DNA of 64,000 bases from Cyrtodaria siliqua (lineage: Eukaryota; Mollusca; Bivalvia; Adapedonta; Hiatellidae), in the NCBI GenBank assembly GCA_037043455.1, contig JAWPHD010004473.1, forward strand, positions 62,001 to 126,000, written 5' to 3'. How positions within the stretch are numbered: the stretch's first letter is position 1; every line of letters starts with the position of its first letter. The position numbers and the translations under genes are program-made. The notes under the pieces are model-generated. The model saw nothing but the letters and a program-made list of their open reading frames with translations. It had not been told where the DNA came from and made no database searches. This document shows positions 1 to 13,100 of the stretch, one piece after another.

Positions 1-992
1 GTCCTCTTTCACTGGTGACAGCGTTTTACAAAATGTAGTGTCGTTTCTGTTTTATACATATGATCTGTTTTAATGTGTCTCAGTAATGGTGTGTTCTCAG
101 TTCATATTGATTTATATATAAAAAATAAAATTATCAATATGCATACCTGATATAAACAATGGTGTGATTTGCTATGCGATCCTTAAAAAAAAAGAGAAAA
201 AAAGATGTCCCCTAAATGCTCAAAAAAAATTGTTAGGTAACTGCCTTTCGGGGCACAGCAAACTACCAATTTGTTTAACATATAGTTTTAATTGAAATTT
301 AATTCTACAACCTTTTTTTAAACAATCTGTTTTATACACATAACCTGGACAGCAGACAATGACCTGACAAGTATAATTAATAGACCGTTGGTTGGTGTTA
401 AACCCAGTACTTGAAACCATATATTATAATCCTTCAATTATTCATGGTTAACATTTTACATTATCGAGATCTCAAAACTTTTCTAATTCAAGAGAGCCAG
501 GAGGTAGTTTTAATTACAATATTTGTTTGAAAAGAATAAATGCATTTGAAACACTTTTTAATTAGACCGCAGTTAATTTTAAAGAGGCGTGTACATTTGT
601 TTTCTATAAGGTGATATATATAACGTCATGCTATACTCATTTGCAAGAGAAACTAGACACTTTTTGACGTTTAAATAACTTCCATTTTCAACTAAATTCC
701 AACGTCAGTCCAATGTCAGAAATTTAATGTTGGGTCAATGTCATGTTTCTGACGTTGGACTCCTCACGTCTAAAAAACTTCCATTTTCAAAATAAATCCA
801 ACATCGGATCCTGATGTCAGTTCAGCGTCATCTCAACATCATTTCCTGCAGGGTATAGTTTGTTTATATTCAATATTCTCTGACAATGAGTTATTATTAC
901 TAAGAGACATGTTAATTTATGAAAGCATGCTTATTTTTTGTTTTATTTTTTATTAAAAAAATGGAGTATAGATATAAAGTATTCAAAACATC
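1..992. other. AT-rich DNA without recognisable gene
   Basis: No coding signal. Between about 655 and 860 a short motif (CTTCCATTTTCAA with CCAACGTCAG) recurs, which suggests a decayed repeat; the rest is AT-rich unique sequence. Confidence 0.5.
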
Positions 993-1708
993 TTTAAAGG
1001 GATACGGCAGTCTTGAAGCATTTATCAAGCACTGAAAAGTGTGTCTCTGTTTATGTATCTAGTATAATTTTGATTTTAAACCTGCTTGCATATAATTAAA
1101 CAAAATGTTGAGTTTTTTATTTGTTCATCTTATTCTACCGTAGGTTTAAATATATTATTGGTGCACTTTGATCAACAGTTGATTATAATGTGTAAAAACA
1201 ATTTTAGCTTCATGCTATTTTCATAATTAATATTAATGATTCAACAAATGCAAGTTATGTAGAGAACCTAACATGATGCCGTGAGTTTTTAAAAAATCAA
1301 GATTGGGAAAACTCATGTGGTCAAATATAAAAAAAATAATGTAAATTCTAATTTTTATTTCCCTTATATTTAAATATTTATACACAGATTTAAAGGGACA
1401 CACGTCAATCTTGAATTTTTATAAACTTAGGGTTAGTATTTCTACATAACTCACATTTGTTCAGTCATTAATATTAATTACAACAATAGTATATTATTTT
1501 TTGCTTTTGCATATATTAACTGTTGATGTTAATGCACCAAGAATATACTTAAACTTACGGTAGCATAAGACGAAAAAGTGAAAACTCAAAACTGTATTTA
1601 ATTAATGCAAGCAGGTTTAAAGTCAAAATGATTCTGGATAAATAAATTGAGGCACTAATTTCAATGCTTGATAAACATTTCAAGATAACCGTGTGTCCCT
1701 TTAAAGTA
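993..1708. mobile_element. Two adjacent MITE-like copies in opposite orientation
   Basis: The termini carry TTTAAAGGGACACACG and its complement CGTGTGTCCCTTTAAAG (1392-1408 and 1688-1708). A first, more decayed copy starts at 993 with TTTAAAGGGATACGGCAGTC and runs to about 1320. Shared interior motifs (CCTGCTTGCAT against ATGCAAGCAGG) show that the two are inverted relative to each other. Further end fragments with AAGATTGCCATG occur near 1770, 3200 and 21835. No coding capacity. Confidence 0.55.
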
Positions 1709-1972
1709 AAACATTTGACATTGAATAAAAAAATCATTGTACTAATTTAATTGCTAAGTAAATATTTCAAGATTGCCATGTCCTTTCATATCAGTCGTAA
1801 CAAACGAGAGATTTTAAACATGACACCCCTTGTTTTTACTAATCAAATCAATGGTGACAAACGAGAGATCTTAAACGTGATGCCCCATGTGGTTCCTAAT
1901 CATATCAAGGGTTACAAATGAGAGATGTTAAGCGTGACACCCCATGTGGTCCCTATTGGTATCCTCTAACTT

Positions 1973-3150
1973 CGGTAGCGGGGCTCATGCCCAGTAGCGG
2001 GGCTCATGCCCTATAGCGGGGCTCATGTCCAGTAGCAGGGCTCATGGCTATAGCAGGGTTCATGTCCAGTAGCAGAGCTCATGGCTATAGCAGAACTCAT
2101 GGCTATAGCAGGGATCATGCCCAGTAGCAGGGCTCATGTCCATTAGCAGGGCTCATGTCCAGTAGCAGGGCTCATGCCCAGTAGCAGGGCTCATGTCCAG
2201 TAGAAGGGCTCATGTCCAGTAGCAGGGCTCATGCCCAGTAGCAGGGCTCATGCCCAGTAGCAGGGCTCATGTCCAGTAGCAGGGCTCATGCCCAGTAGCA
2301 GGGCTCATGTCCAGTAGCAGGGCTCATGCCCAGTAGCAGGGCTCATGTCCAGTAGCAGGGCTCTAGCAGGGCTCATGTCTAGTAGCAGGGCTCATGTCCA
2401 GTAGCAGGGCTCATTCCCAGTAGTAGGGCTCATGTCCAGTAAATGGGCTCATGTCCAGTAAATGGGCTCATGCCCAGTAGCAGGGCTCATGTCCAGTAGC
2501 AGGGCTCATGGCTATAGCAGGGCTCATGTCCAGTAGCAGGGCTCATGCCCAGTAGCAGGGCTCATGTCCAGTAGCAGGGCTCATGCCCAGTAGCAGGGCT
2601 CATGTCCAGTAGCAGGGCTCTAGCAGGGCTCATGTCTAGTAGCAGGGCTCATGTCCAGTAGCAGGGCTCATTCCCAGTAGTAGGGCTCATGTCCAGTAAA
2701 TGGGCTCATGCCCAGTAGCAGGGCTCATGTCCAGTAGCAGGGCTCATGTCCAGTAGCAGGGCTCATGGCTATAGCAGGGCTCATGTCCAGTAGCAGGGCT
2801 CATGCCCTAAAGTGGGGCTCATGCCCAGTAGCAGAGCTCATGGCTATAGCGGGGCTCATGCTCAGTAGCGGGGCTCATGTCCTATAGTGGGGCTCATGCC
2901 CTATAGCGGGGCTCATGCCTATAGCGGTGCTCATGCCCTATAGCCGAGCTCATGCCCTATAGCCGGGCTCATGCCCTATAGCAGGACTCATGCCCTGCCC
3001 TATAGCAGGGTTCATGCCCTTTAGCAGGGCTCATGCCCTATAGCGGGGCTCATGCTCTATAGCAGGGCTCATGCCCAGTAGCGAGCAGCTCATGCCATAT
3101 AGCGGGGCTCGTGCCTTATAGCAAGGCTCATGCCCAGTGGCAGGGTCAAT
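1973..3150. repeat. 19-bp minisatellite, about 60 copies
   Basis: Tandem units of the form CAGTAGCAGGGCTCATGTC with T/C, A/G and short-indel variants (CTATAGCGGGGCTCATGCC towards both ends). A block of about 220 bp is itself duplicated: the sequence near 2345-2480 recurs near 2605-2720, including the odd CTCTAGCAGGGCTC junction, so growth was partly by larger duplications. Confidence 0.95.
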
Positions 3151-3659
3151 ATGGTACTGGATAAACAAATGGAGGTATAATTTTAATGCTTGATAAATAC
3201 TTCAAGATTGCCATGTGTCCCTTGTGTCCATTAAAAACCTGTCCTTAGATGGCAGGGTTTCCCTTTTTGTATGAAGACAACATGTATTAAGGATTACCCA
3301 ACACTTGCCCTGTAGAAAATGTCAATATAAAGATATAATCTAATCAAAATATTGATATTTGTCCTCACTCCAAGACGCGAGAGCCGTAAATTATTTATAT
3401 CTAATCTACGGTCAGTTGTGTGACACCGGCTGTTTGATTTTGGGCATGTGTCTGTTTGCAGAATATAAACAGGTCAATAAGCCTGGGTACTTTTATTTTC
3501 AATTTACAGCTATCATTTATAAATTTGGGGTGAAATAAACATACCCCATGTCTTCCAATTTTATTTACAAGATTAAGTATGCAAACTTGGCTTGGTATCC
3601 AATATGCATTTCTCAAAAGTTACTCTTTATCACTGCACATTTTTGGGGACTTCTGTCTG

Positions 3660-4450
3660 GTCTAATGATTCAAAATCTTCCTGTGTTAATGGTGTCCAAT
3701 ACTCAAATATACTGGTAAACTGATTCAAAATCTTCCTTTGTTAAGGGTGTCTAATACTCCAATATACTGATAAATGGATTCAAAATCTTCCTGTGTTAAT
3801 GGGTGTCTAATACTCCAATATACTGGTAAATGGATTCAAAATCTTCCTGTGTTAATGGTGTCCAATACTCCAATATACTGGTAAATGGATTCAAAACCTT
3901 CCTGTGTTAATGGGTGTCCAATACTCCAATATACTGGTAAATGGATTTAAACCTTCTTGTGTTAATGGTGTCCAATACTCCAATATACTGGTAAATGGAT
4001 TCAAAATCTTTCTGAGTTAATGGTGTCCAATACTCCAATATACTGATAAATGGATTCAAAACTTCCTTGTGTTAATGGTGTCCAATACTCCAATATACTG
4101 GTAAATGGATTCAAAACCTTCTTGTGTTAATGGTGTCCAATACTCCAATAAACTGATAAATGGATTCAAAACCTTCCTGTGTTAATAGGTGTCCAATACT
4201 CCAATATACTGGTAAATGGATTCAAAACCTTCCTATGTTAATGGGTGTCTAATACTCCAATATACTGGTAAATGGATTCAAAACCTTCCTGTGTTAATGG
4301 GTGTCCAATACTCCAATGTACTGGTAAATGGATTCAAAACCTTCCTATGTTAATGGGTGTCCAATACTCTAATATACTGGTAAATGGATTCAAACCCTTC
4401 CTGTATGGGTGTTAATGGGTGTCCAATACTCTAAAATACTGGCAAAACCT
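3660..4450. repeat. 56-57-bp minisatellite, about 14 copies
   Basis: Units run from TGGATTCAAAACCTTCC through TTAATGGGTGTCC to CCAATATACTGGTAAA. One-base length differences come from a GG/GGG run. Non-coding. Confidence 0.95.
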
Positions 4451-4519
4451 TCCTGTATTAATGATGGGGCATGGTGGTATATTAATTAGCATGTAATGGC
4501 CTGTTTTCCAAAATGTTCC

Positions 4520-4705
4520 TAGATCTGTAGAATGTGGACATAAACCGGGCAGTCTTGTGTTTATAATCAGAAACCTATCCTCCAAAAACGTTAAAACTAA
4601 AAGAACCATAGGAATCTGTTTGGATTCCTATGTATCTGTCCCCTTTTTCTCTGTGGGGCAGCTTGAAATAGCCTAAGCAATGTGCTCATGAGCCATTAAA
4701 GAAAT
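4520..4705 (+). mobile_element. SINE family 1 fragment, diverged
   Basis: Matches the body and 3' end of the SINE at 19701 (GTGGACATAAACCGGGCAG, AAGAACCATAGGAATCTG, GATTCCTATGTATC, GAGCCATTAAA) with many substitutions; the tRNA-like head is missing. Confidence 0.7.
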
Positions 4706-4708
4706 TAA

Positions 4709-5230
4709 TCTACGCGATTTTAATGTAAAATATTAAATACTCAATATTACTGCATTTATATGTATAGAAAGCTATTTTATGAGTATTCTAAGAAGAAACA
4801 TGGTTCGTATTCCAGTTCTGTAAATTATTAATTATGATCAAAACAATATCTTGAATAAAATGCTGCCCAGCCGTTTATTCCTGCCGGAGAACTACGAGTT
4901 TTTACGATTTTCTCGGACATGCGCAATGCGATTACAAACTATTCGGCGCAGTTCCGATAGCAAACGAATCGATCGGAACTCTTCGCTAATCAGACGAGGT
5001 AGTTCCGATTGTATACGAATAAGATCGGGAAATCTCCGCAATCGGCTTGTCTAAAACAATTACGAATACAATTTCAAAAATCCGATCTTTTCAATCCTGT
5101 TTTTCCCCAGCAAAACGCATATTACATTGGGTGAAATTATTGCCATTTACCTTTTTCATAGTCCTCTTTATAATTAAGTAAAGTTTATATCACTTGGTGG
5201 ACAAAAAGATATAGGTAGAACCTCTTTAAA
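4709..5230 (+). mobile_element. MITE-like element, copy 1
   Basis: About 500 bp matching the reverse complement of 27812-28345 along most of its length, including AATAAAATGCTGCCCAGCCG and GTTCCGATAGCAAACGAATC. The right end carries the terminal repeat ATATAGGTAGAACCTCTTTAAA; the left terminal repeat is lost next to a SINE fragment. No protein recognised. Confidence 0.7.
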
Positions 5231-5544
5231 TTCATTTATAAGAAGGATTCTGCTAACATCATGATCGTCTCCAGAATATCTACAACACTAAATCCGAGGT
5301 CATTACTTATAATAGACTTATATTTACTAGAGAATGAAATAATCTAAATATTCAGTCAGAATATGTTTATTTTTAACATTAATGAAGATGATATTGACTT
5401 TTACCATAAAATTTGCATTTAATCACCCGATGTTGAAACAACTGATCAGAAACGTGCGCTTGGTTAAAAATATATGCTTACTTTTTAACACGTATTTACA
5501 TAAGCAATACCTGTGCTATAAATAAATGATTTGGATCTGCACGC

Positions 5545-5800
5545 TGCCTGATGTATGCTGTGTCTAAAACTTCCTCGTCTCTCTCCGCTGCAGGTTTAAC
5601 TTCCACTTGGAGATCAGCTTGTCAAGTGAGAAAGTTTCAATTCTTCCGGGATGGTGGGAGGTATACAGTACTGGTTCTACCGAGAAAAAATGGGGTGGTC
5701 TACCTCTACCACAAATATAATTGACTGTCATATATGGCCTAACATGTGCCGAAAATTACGTAAAACAATATTCGACAAACTGCCACAGTTAAACACACCA
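5545..5800 (+). mobile_element. SINE family 2 copy
   Basis: Shares with the copy at 50088 the body motifs GTGAGAAAGT, GATGG-GGGAGGTATACAGTA, CTGGTTCTACC, ATGGGGTGGTCT and GGCCTAACATGTG, and the AAAACA-rich tail. The tRNA-like head is partly kept. Confidence 0.75.
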
Positions 5801-6489
5801 TCAAGAGCGATTTGTATGTAAACGTGAGCTCTGTAGCTATTTTCGTAATCAAGTTAAAGAAAAAAGTGAATTCTTTTTAATTTGAGAAAAAATTGTTGAA
5901 ATGTTAAGGTCACATTTCTACCATAACATTTCGATAGAATAAATCAGTAAATAGTTTATATAGTACTATAACGTTATGAATACAATCATTATGCAAAATT
6001 TAAATTAAATACACTTATATCAAATCGAAATCCGCTATACCCAGTAATATTACAATTTTTCTTTACGATATCTCTCAATCAGAAATACATTCTATTGAAC
6101 AGATTTACCTGGTATTATACCCCTGAAGATGTAAGTTTTGAATGTGAAGTAATGCTTCTTAACCCTTATGTCTACAGGCCAATGATAAAAAAAGAAAATT
6201 GACTTTCATTTTTTTTATAAAATGTTATCAATACATTTGAGTGATTAAAATGTTGAGTAATTTAAATACTGATGTGTCATTGTATACATGTATATCACTG
6301 CAACTAAGCTGTATAAGGACAAACACTGCGTAAGATGGGTTCAGCTTAATCTCTTTTTAGCATGTAATAGGGATCATAACAACTTTAAAAGAAGTATATA
6401 TTATTATAATATATACAGCTGGTGGAATGGTATTTTACATCATTTCCAACACATTGTAGGCTATATATGACAGTAGTTACTTTCATGGT

Positions 6490-6635
6490 GGAGACAGCCA
6501 ACACTTTTTCCTGGGTAGAACCAATACTGTATACCCCACACCATCCGTAAGAATTGACATTTTTTCACTTAAAACCAAGCTCCCGGTCGCACTCGAACGT
6601 CTTTACCATCCCAGCCAGGGATGCGCTTAAAACAG
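6490..6635 (-). mobile_element. SINE family 2 fragment
   Basis: Reverse-strand match to the head and body: B-box-like GTTCGAGTGCG, then CACTT, CGGATGGTGTGGGGTATACA and GGTTCTACCCAGG. The 3' tail is missing. Confidence 0.7.
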
Positions 6636-8738
6636 TCTATTAAAGGTGAAATATAACGTGTCTTTTGAGCATATATTCTGAAATATATGTATATAATATA
6701 CAATCTGTTCAAATATTACACTTATTGGTTGTCCCGTTTTGTCACAGTTGCCAATTATACATCATAGCGCACACGCTCCGAGTTTCGCCCTTTTTGAAGA
6801 CAGGTAAGTGTCATGAGACCTGTGACGTCATTGGTACTAAGCGATTAGCGGCTCCGCGTTAAGTCTTCATTGTCTATGTAGGATTATGTTTTATGGTACG
6901 TGTTAAAAATGCCGTGTGCTGTTGGCTTGTTGCAAACGTGTGCATACAAAAGGACAATATAATGATATCAGTTTCTTTCGTGTTCTAAATCAGGTTAATG
7001 ATTAAGATTAGAGGTGTGGGTGGACCGCTGCCGATGAAAATCGCCCGTCTCATCAAAAAAGTGGGAACCTTCGAAAGACGCGCGAGTTTGTAAAAACATT
7101 TTATGTTGGATTCGTGGGAAGTCCATCCTGTCCATCCTTTGGTTTCTTTTTCGTTGAATTTGGAGAACAAACGGCCATGCCTATTAAAAAAGGCAGTGGT
7201 ACCAACAATATTACAAAAATGAGAAGTGCCTAACCCCGCCGTCTCCGAGCAAGTTTTATTCGCCGATTCAACCGGCGTTGAGGAGTAAATTAATAAATGA
7301 GGTAACATAAAAGTTTTTGTTTTATTATCTTAGCACTTCATCGGGTATACGTATGCTAAATTGTAGAAAGGTATATAGTCTTAAATCTTTATATACACCG
7401 TGATTGTTTAGCTGTTGAATTAGAAGCATGCGTCTTTACGTGAATCAGTCAAGAACTGATGGCGCTAATATAATGTAGCCGTCTTTTTCAAAAGATTGCC
7501 AAAAAAGGTTCAGCATATAAATTGAAAAGAATTCAGTGAAAGAAACACTGTGTCTGTGTTTCAATATATATTTTGTAGGTTTTTTTGTTTTTTTTAAATA
7601 TATACCCTCTTCTGCCAATAGTGTTATAGATCTATATCTATTTATATATCGCCGTCCGTCTACATGATATCGGTCTCTGGATTTTAAAAAAATATGACAA
7701 AATACAAGGCAGAAATTGATAATGTTACTAGCTATAATATTAGTTCAGTAATGTTTTATGGCAAAACAATAACAGCTCTTAGCTCATGCAATAAGTAAAA
7801 TAAGTGCCTTACAAGATATACTTTTATATTATGGTAAATTTGATTTTTTGGGTCTGTTGTTTCGATCTCTACATGTACATAATGCATAATATGGTGCTCA
7901 TAATACATTTGGCTATATTATTTAGATCATAGTATGTTTATCTCTTTGTGCGCAATAAACTAGTTTCCTACGCATCATATGTCCGTCTTGTGCAGTACGC
8001 AGCTTGCCGCAGCAGTATTACACCTATCACGGAATTGCAATAAACAGGAAATGTGTCATAAAACTATGTTTCCCTAAATGGTGCGTGCTTTTGTCATATA
8101 CCGACGTATGTACCCTAATTAGTCTGTACTTAAATAGGGCACAGCAATAGTTAATTAGTCGGTGTGTGGTATATTGTTAGTTGGGAGCAATTGGAGAGCG
8201 TGTCATACTGCAAATCTAAATCTAATACATGCCACTCCTCGAGTTTTTTGGTCACCAGGTGGCGGGCACTTATGGCATATATATACTCCCTGGTACTATA
8301 GAAATGAGAAGGTGTCAACAACAGCGGTTAATTCAACCTAATTTCGTGTATTGACACCTTTTAGCACATATTTAGGCATTAAACAGACCTGTTGGCAAGG
8401 TCTAGATCAGCTTCAAAATTCAAAATTACACCTTTAAAAGTCCAGACTCTATTGTGCCCATCGCGTCAGGTATACCCTGACGTGTTCGTTGGCGGACGGA
8501 CTATAAACCTTAGAATTACACACACACACAGAAATGAGATGCAGTGTCATTTATTCATGTTGTTGTTATTTTATCTTATTTTTTTTATCAATTATTTGAA
8601 AAATAAACATGTACTAAATATATTTTTTCAATGTCTACTTTTCGGCAAAAGTAAAGTCCTTATTATCTGACGCTCGTATAAATGTACAAGTATTAGACCA
8701 TGTCAATGCATTCGGAATATACGGCATTTTGCGCTTAG
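6636..8738. other. No gene recognised; possible promoter-proximal stretch
   Basis: A 107-codon ORF on the - strand (6985-7308) has no recognisable domain. At 6804 a perfect donor (ACAG followed by GTAAGT) is followed by a CRE-type TGACGTCA at 6823. This may be a non-coding first exon of the dynein gene, but nothing else supports it. A CA microsatellite lies at 8517-8530. Confidence 0.3.
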
Positions 8739-8915
8739 TGTACACTACTCAACTTTTATAATCGGTCGCCCAGGTTTTTTGAAAATCAGATTACATTGTT
8801 AATAAACTAAATAAAATAAAATATTGGTATGTGTTTTGGTGATTTCCAGCTTTTAGTATTTGTGTTATTTTCAAAAAACCTGGGTTACCGATTATAAAAG
8901 TTGAGTAGTGTATAT
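8739..8915. mobile_element. Palindromic MITE with 46-bp terminal inverted repeats
   Basis: Starts TACACTACTCAACTTTTATA and ends with its complement TATAAAAGTTGAGTAGTGTA. The repeats pair over about 46 bases with two mismatches. TA at both outer ends fits a Tc1/mariner-type target site. Interior of about 85 bp, non-coding. Confidence 0.75.
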
Positions 8916-9261
8916 GTACCAAGTTATGCGGTGTTGCCGGTGACTTACTGTCAGAATTTCGATAAAAACAGTTTAATTCCGACATTTTCATACACACTAT
9001 ACTGTTTTTGCATGCTTTCCCTGTGTACTATTGGCATTTTTTGTTCCCAATGGCGTCACTTCCGGTTATACAAGGAAGAGTTTTCCCCCTTAGATTTTTT
9101 TCGATTTTTTAGCAATGCCTGTTTGCCTTTTCGATTTTTATCTTTAAAAACATATTTTCACTAAACATACATCAATAACATAGTAAACATCGTATTTATA
9201 ATGATATTTAATAATTAAAAACATATCAACAGCGGATTTGTTGATTTAGGACAATGCTCAT

Positions 9262-9705
9262 CTTTAAATCATTTTAGAATTGTTTTATTATTATAATTTT
9301 GTGTTTGTGGGTTTCAAGAACCTCATTACTCAATGTCCCGGAAAACCTAAGTGTGTTCTGAGAATGTAATGAGTTTTAAATTAACTGGTTTCATTGGTCC
9401 AATTTTTATCACTGAACCAATCAGAATGATTCATTCATTCATTTGGTTGCTTCTATCATGACAAAACTTTCTGGTATTATGACATCACACCCTGGTATTA
9501 TGACATCATGTCATGCTATTATGACATCACGTCATGCTATTATGATGCAACTCAGTGTGTTCTCAGAACTGAATGAGCTTTTAATTGCTGTGAGAACAGA
9601 TTAAGACTGTGTATCACTCATTGAGTAATGAGTTTCTTGAAACCAAGAATCACAAAATTCTAAAAATAAAACAATTCTAAAATGATTTAATAAACTGTTT
9701 TAAAC
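9262..9705. mobile_element. Palindromic MITE, family M2, copy 1
   Basis: Terminal inverted repeats of about 70 bp: AAATCATTTTAGAATTGTTT on the left and the complement AAACAATTCTAAAATGATTT on the right, with TTTCAAGAACCTCATTACTC against GAGTAATGAGTTTCTTGAAA. The middle holds four repeats of TATTATGACATCA. Confidence 0.8.
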
Positions 9706-9944
9706 AGGAAATATCAGTCATTTTCCTGAGTTAACTTCTATAGAAATATATGATGTAAATTTCTTTTGTCTCTCATATATTTCCGTATTATTTTCCTTAG
9801 AACACTAAACCACTATGCTAACTACTGCCCTTTATACCATCTCCATCACTTGCTAGGCCAGTCTTACTCAGATCAGCAGCATTACCTTGTTGGCAGAATA
9901 ATCATAATAATTCATGTTATTTCATCAATTACATTCTATTACAG

Positions 9945-10113
9945 CCGGCATTTAGTGAGCGACCGCAGGTATTAGAACGAGGATCGTGGACCAAAGCAGC
10001 ACCAATCAAAGAAAAGAAGCACTTCACCCATGTCAGTGATTCCATTGGCAACAACTACAGTCCCACAGCTAGACATCTAACATCATCACAAATTTATGAG
10101 ACACTGAAATTGT
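9945..10113 (+). CDS. DNAH3: DNAH3-like exon 1 of window (residues 1-56)
   Basis: Acceptor TTACAG ends at 9944 and donor GTAAGT starts at 10114; phase 0 in, phase 1 out. It encodes RGSWTKAAPIKEKKH and then VSDSIGNNYS, a pair of blocks also found near the N-terminus of vertebrate DNAH3, and this anchors the orthology. There is no in-frame ATG between the acceptor and the conserved block, so an upstream exon ending in phase 0 must exist. The function of this N-terminal stretch is unknown; it belongs to the tail, which binds other arm components. Confidence 0.85.
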
Positions 10114-13100
10114 GTAAGTAAATTCATATTTTAGAAAAACTACCAAATTATATTTATACTGCGATAAAAACATTTATACAAAAAAAACGCGACCTTTGTA
10201 GCTTCATTGATTAGACCTTGTATGTTAAAATTGCAGACCTCTGCCCCACGTGGATTTGCTCACTGGTGCAGGCATGGGAAAATTCATTATTCGTCTAGTC
10301 TCCGTCTGAGGTTGGTGTTCCAGCATAACATGTAATTATGATGTATTAACTCGAGATGTCAAACACTTATTTCATTTCACAGCAAAAGACAAACATATAG
10401 AGTTACTTTCCTGATTAGCAGTTGCTTGTATATTAAAAGTCTCGCTTACCACAGTCTAATAAATCATTTTAGAATTATTTTATGTTTAGAATTTTTAAGT
10501 CTTGGTTTCAAGAAACTCACTACTCATTGAGAGATACAAACAGTCTTAAACTGTTTCTCACAGCAATTTAAACGATCAGTTCTCAGAATTCACCGAGTTG
10601 TATCAATAGTTGAATAGCATGACGTGATGTCATAATACCAGAAAGTGATGTCATGATAGAAACAACCATGAAAAAATGGACCGATGAAACCAGTTAATTT
10701 AGGGAGGTATTTAGGCATTGAGTTTTTACTTGACATTGAGTAATGAGGTTCTTAAAATCCAGAATCACAAAATTCTAATAATAAAATAATTCTAAAATGT
10801 TTTAATAGACTGTTATACATGAAAATATGTAAATGGAGATTATTGAGAAAAGATTCTACTACAATAATAAGTTTTATTAACCCTCAGCCAGCTATGAATG
10901 TATAATGCACTGTTCTTTCTTTAAATTTACACCATTCCATTTATGTTACAAAGGGGTGTTTTGGAGAAATGACTAATGAGCAGCTGGACATTGTAAACCC
11001 TGATCTGGGTTTACAATGGACCCAAAGGTTATTGTAGTCGCCGTTAGCAGGCTAAGGGGTAAACAAAAGAACCAAGAGTACACACTGTACTTGTTCATTC
11101 CATTTTCCCAGAATCCAACAGTTTACAGTCATGACAACTCTCCAGAATTATTCAGGAATCTATGCCATGTCAGGATTGTATCTTACTGAAGCAAAAACCT
11201 TGAAACCGAATATGGGGAAAATCCACTTCCATTTAGGTTACTGAAGTTATCACATAGCAAGGGTATTAACTCCGGATGTGCTCAAACTCACATTCTAAAG
11301 CAAAAGAATATGTCGCTCAATTATTGTTCTTAATCTTAATAAAAAAAAAAGAAAAAAAGTTGAGAAAGCACAATCAAGAAGTACCTTAGAAACGAATCGC
11401 TTGCAACGGCATCGGATACAGTAAGAATAAAATAAGAATTAATCAAAGGCAGTAACTTCTATAACACATATACATTGTTGTTTTTCATGTACTGTTGAGA
11501 GGGCTGGTGTGGCGCATTCGGTATTGCGGCTGATTTGTAACCGGTGGCCCCGGGTTCAATCATCCGTGGCGCCACTGAGTTTCGTCGGTGTGTTCTTGCG
11601 CAAGACACTTTCCCTTAGTCTCGTCCGTCGGATGGGGACATAAACCGGGCGGTCCCGTATATCAGTCTATCCTCCGAGCACGTTAAAGAATAAGAGTAGG
11701 GCACGGTTCCTGGATTCCTATGTATCCTTCCCCTCTAGCCTAATAAATTGGCTCCTATGCAGTTTTTAGCTCTACTGATCAGAGATCAGCAGAGCTTATG
11801 CCGTGGTGCGGCGTCCGTCGTCCGTCTGTCCGTCTGTCCGTCTGTCTGTCCGTCTGTCCGTAAACTTTTATTTGTAGCGACTTCACAGCTGAAACTACTG
11901 GATGGATATTCATGAAACTTTACAGAAATGTTGCCCATAAAGTCTAGTTGATCCTAGCAAAAATTCATGTTGATGTGAAATCCAAGATGGCCGCCAAAGC
12001 TAAAAATAGAGTTTTAAAATACAAGTTTGTAGCGACTTCTTCTTGAAAACTATAAGTGATATTGATATGGGACTTTTTCTAAAATGATCAGCATGACATG
12101 ATGTTGATCCTAGTCAAAAATCGTTTTGATTCAACGTTAAACATGGCTGCCAGCGGCCATCTTTGTTTACATAGAGTTATATAGTAAAAACTTGTAGCGA
12201 CTACTTCTCTGAAACTACTTGGCGGATTGTCATGAAACTTTACAGGAATGTTGCTCTTAATGTCTAATTGATCCTAGAAAAATTTCAGGTCGGCCGGAAA
12301 TTCAAGATGGCCGTCACAGCTAAAAATAGATTTTTAAAAAATAAGTTTGTAGCGACTACTTCTTGAAAACTATAAGTGATATTGATATGGGACTTTTTTT
12401 AAAATGATCAGCATTACATGATGTTGATCCTAGTCAAAAATCGTTTTGATTCAACGTTAAACATGGCTGCCAGCGGCCATCTTTGTTTACATAGAGTTAT
12501 ATAGTAAAAACTTGTAGCGACTACTCCTCTGAAACTACTTGGCGGATTGTCATGAAACTTTACAGGAATGTTGCTCTTGATGTCTAATTGATCCTATCAA
12601 AATTTCAGGCCGGCCGGAAATTCAAGATGGCCGTCACAGCTAAAAATAGATTTTTAAAAAATAAGTTTGTAGCGACTACTATTTGAAAACTATAAGTGAT
12701 ATTGATATGGGACTTTTTCTAAAATGATCAGCATGACATGATGTAGATCCTTGTGGAAAATTATTTTGATTCGACGTTAAACATGGCTGCCAGTGGCCAT
12801 CTTTGGTTACATAGAGTTATATAGTAAAAACTTGTAGCGACTACTCCTCTGAAACTACTTGACGGATGTTCATGAAACTTCACAGGAGTGTTGCTCTTGA
12901 TGTCTAGTTGATCCTAGAAAAATTTCAGGTCGGCCGGAAATTCAAGATGGCCGCCACAGCTAAAAAAAGATTGAAAAATAAATAAGTTTGTAGCGACTAC
13001 TTCTTCAAAACAATAAGAGATATTGATATGGGACTTTTTCTAAAATGATCAGTATGACATGATGTTGGTCCTTGTCGAAAATCGTTTTGATTTGACCTTA

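Noticed and set aside
1973..3150. Possible CRISPR array
   Set aside because: Units are directly adjacent 19-mers with no spacers of unique sequence, in animal DNA; it is a minisatellite.
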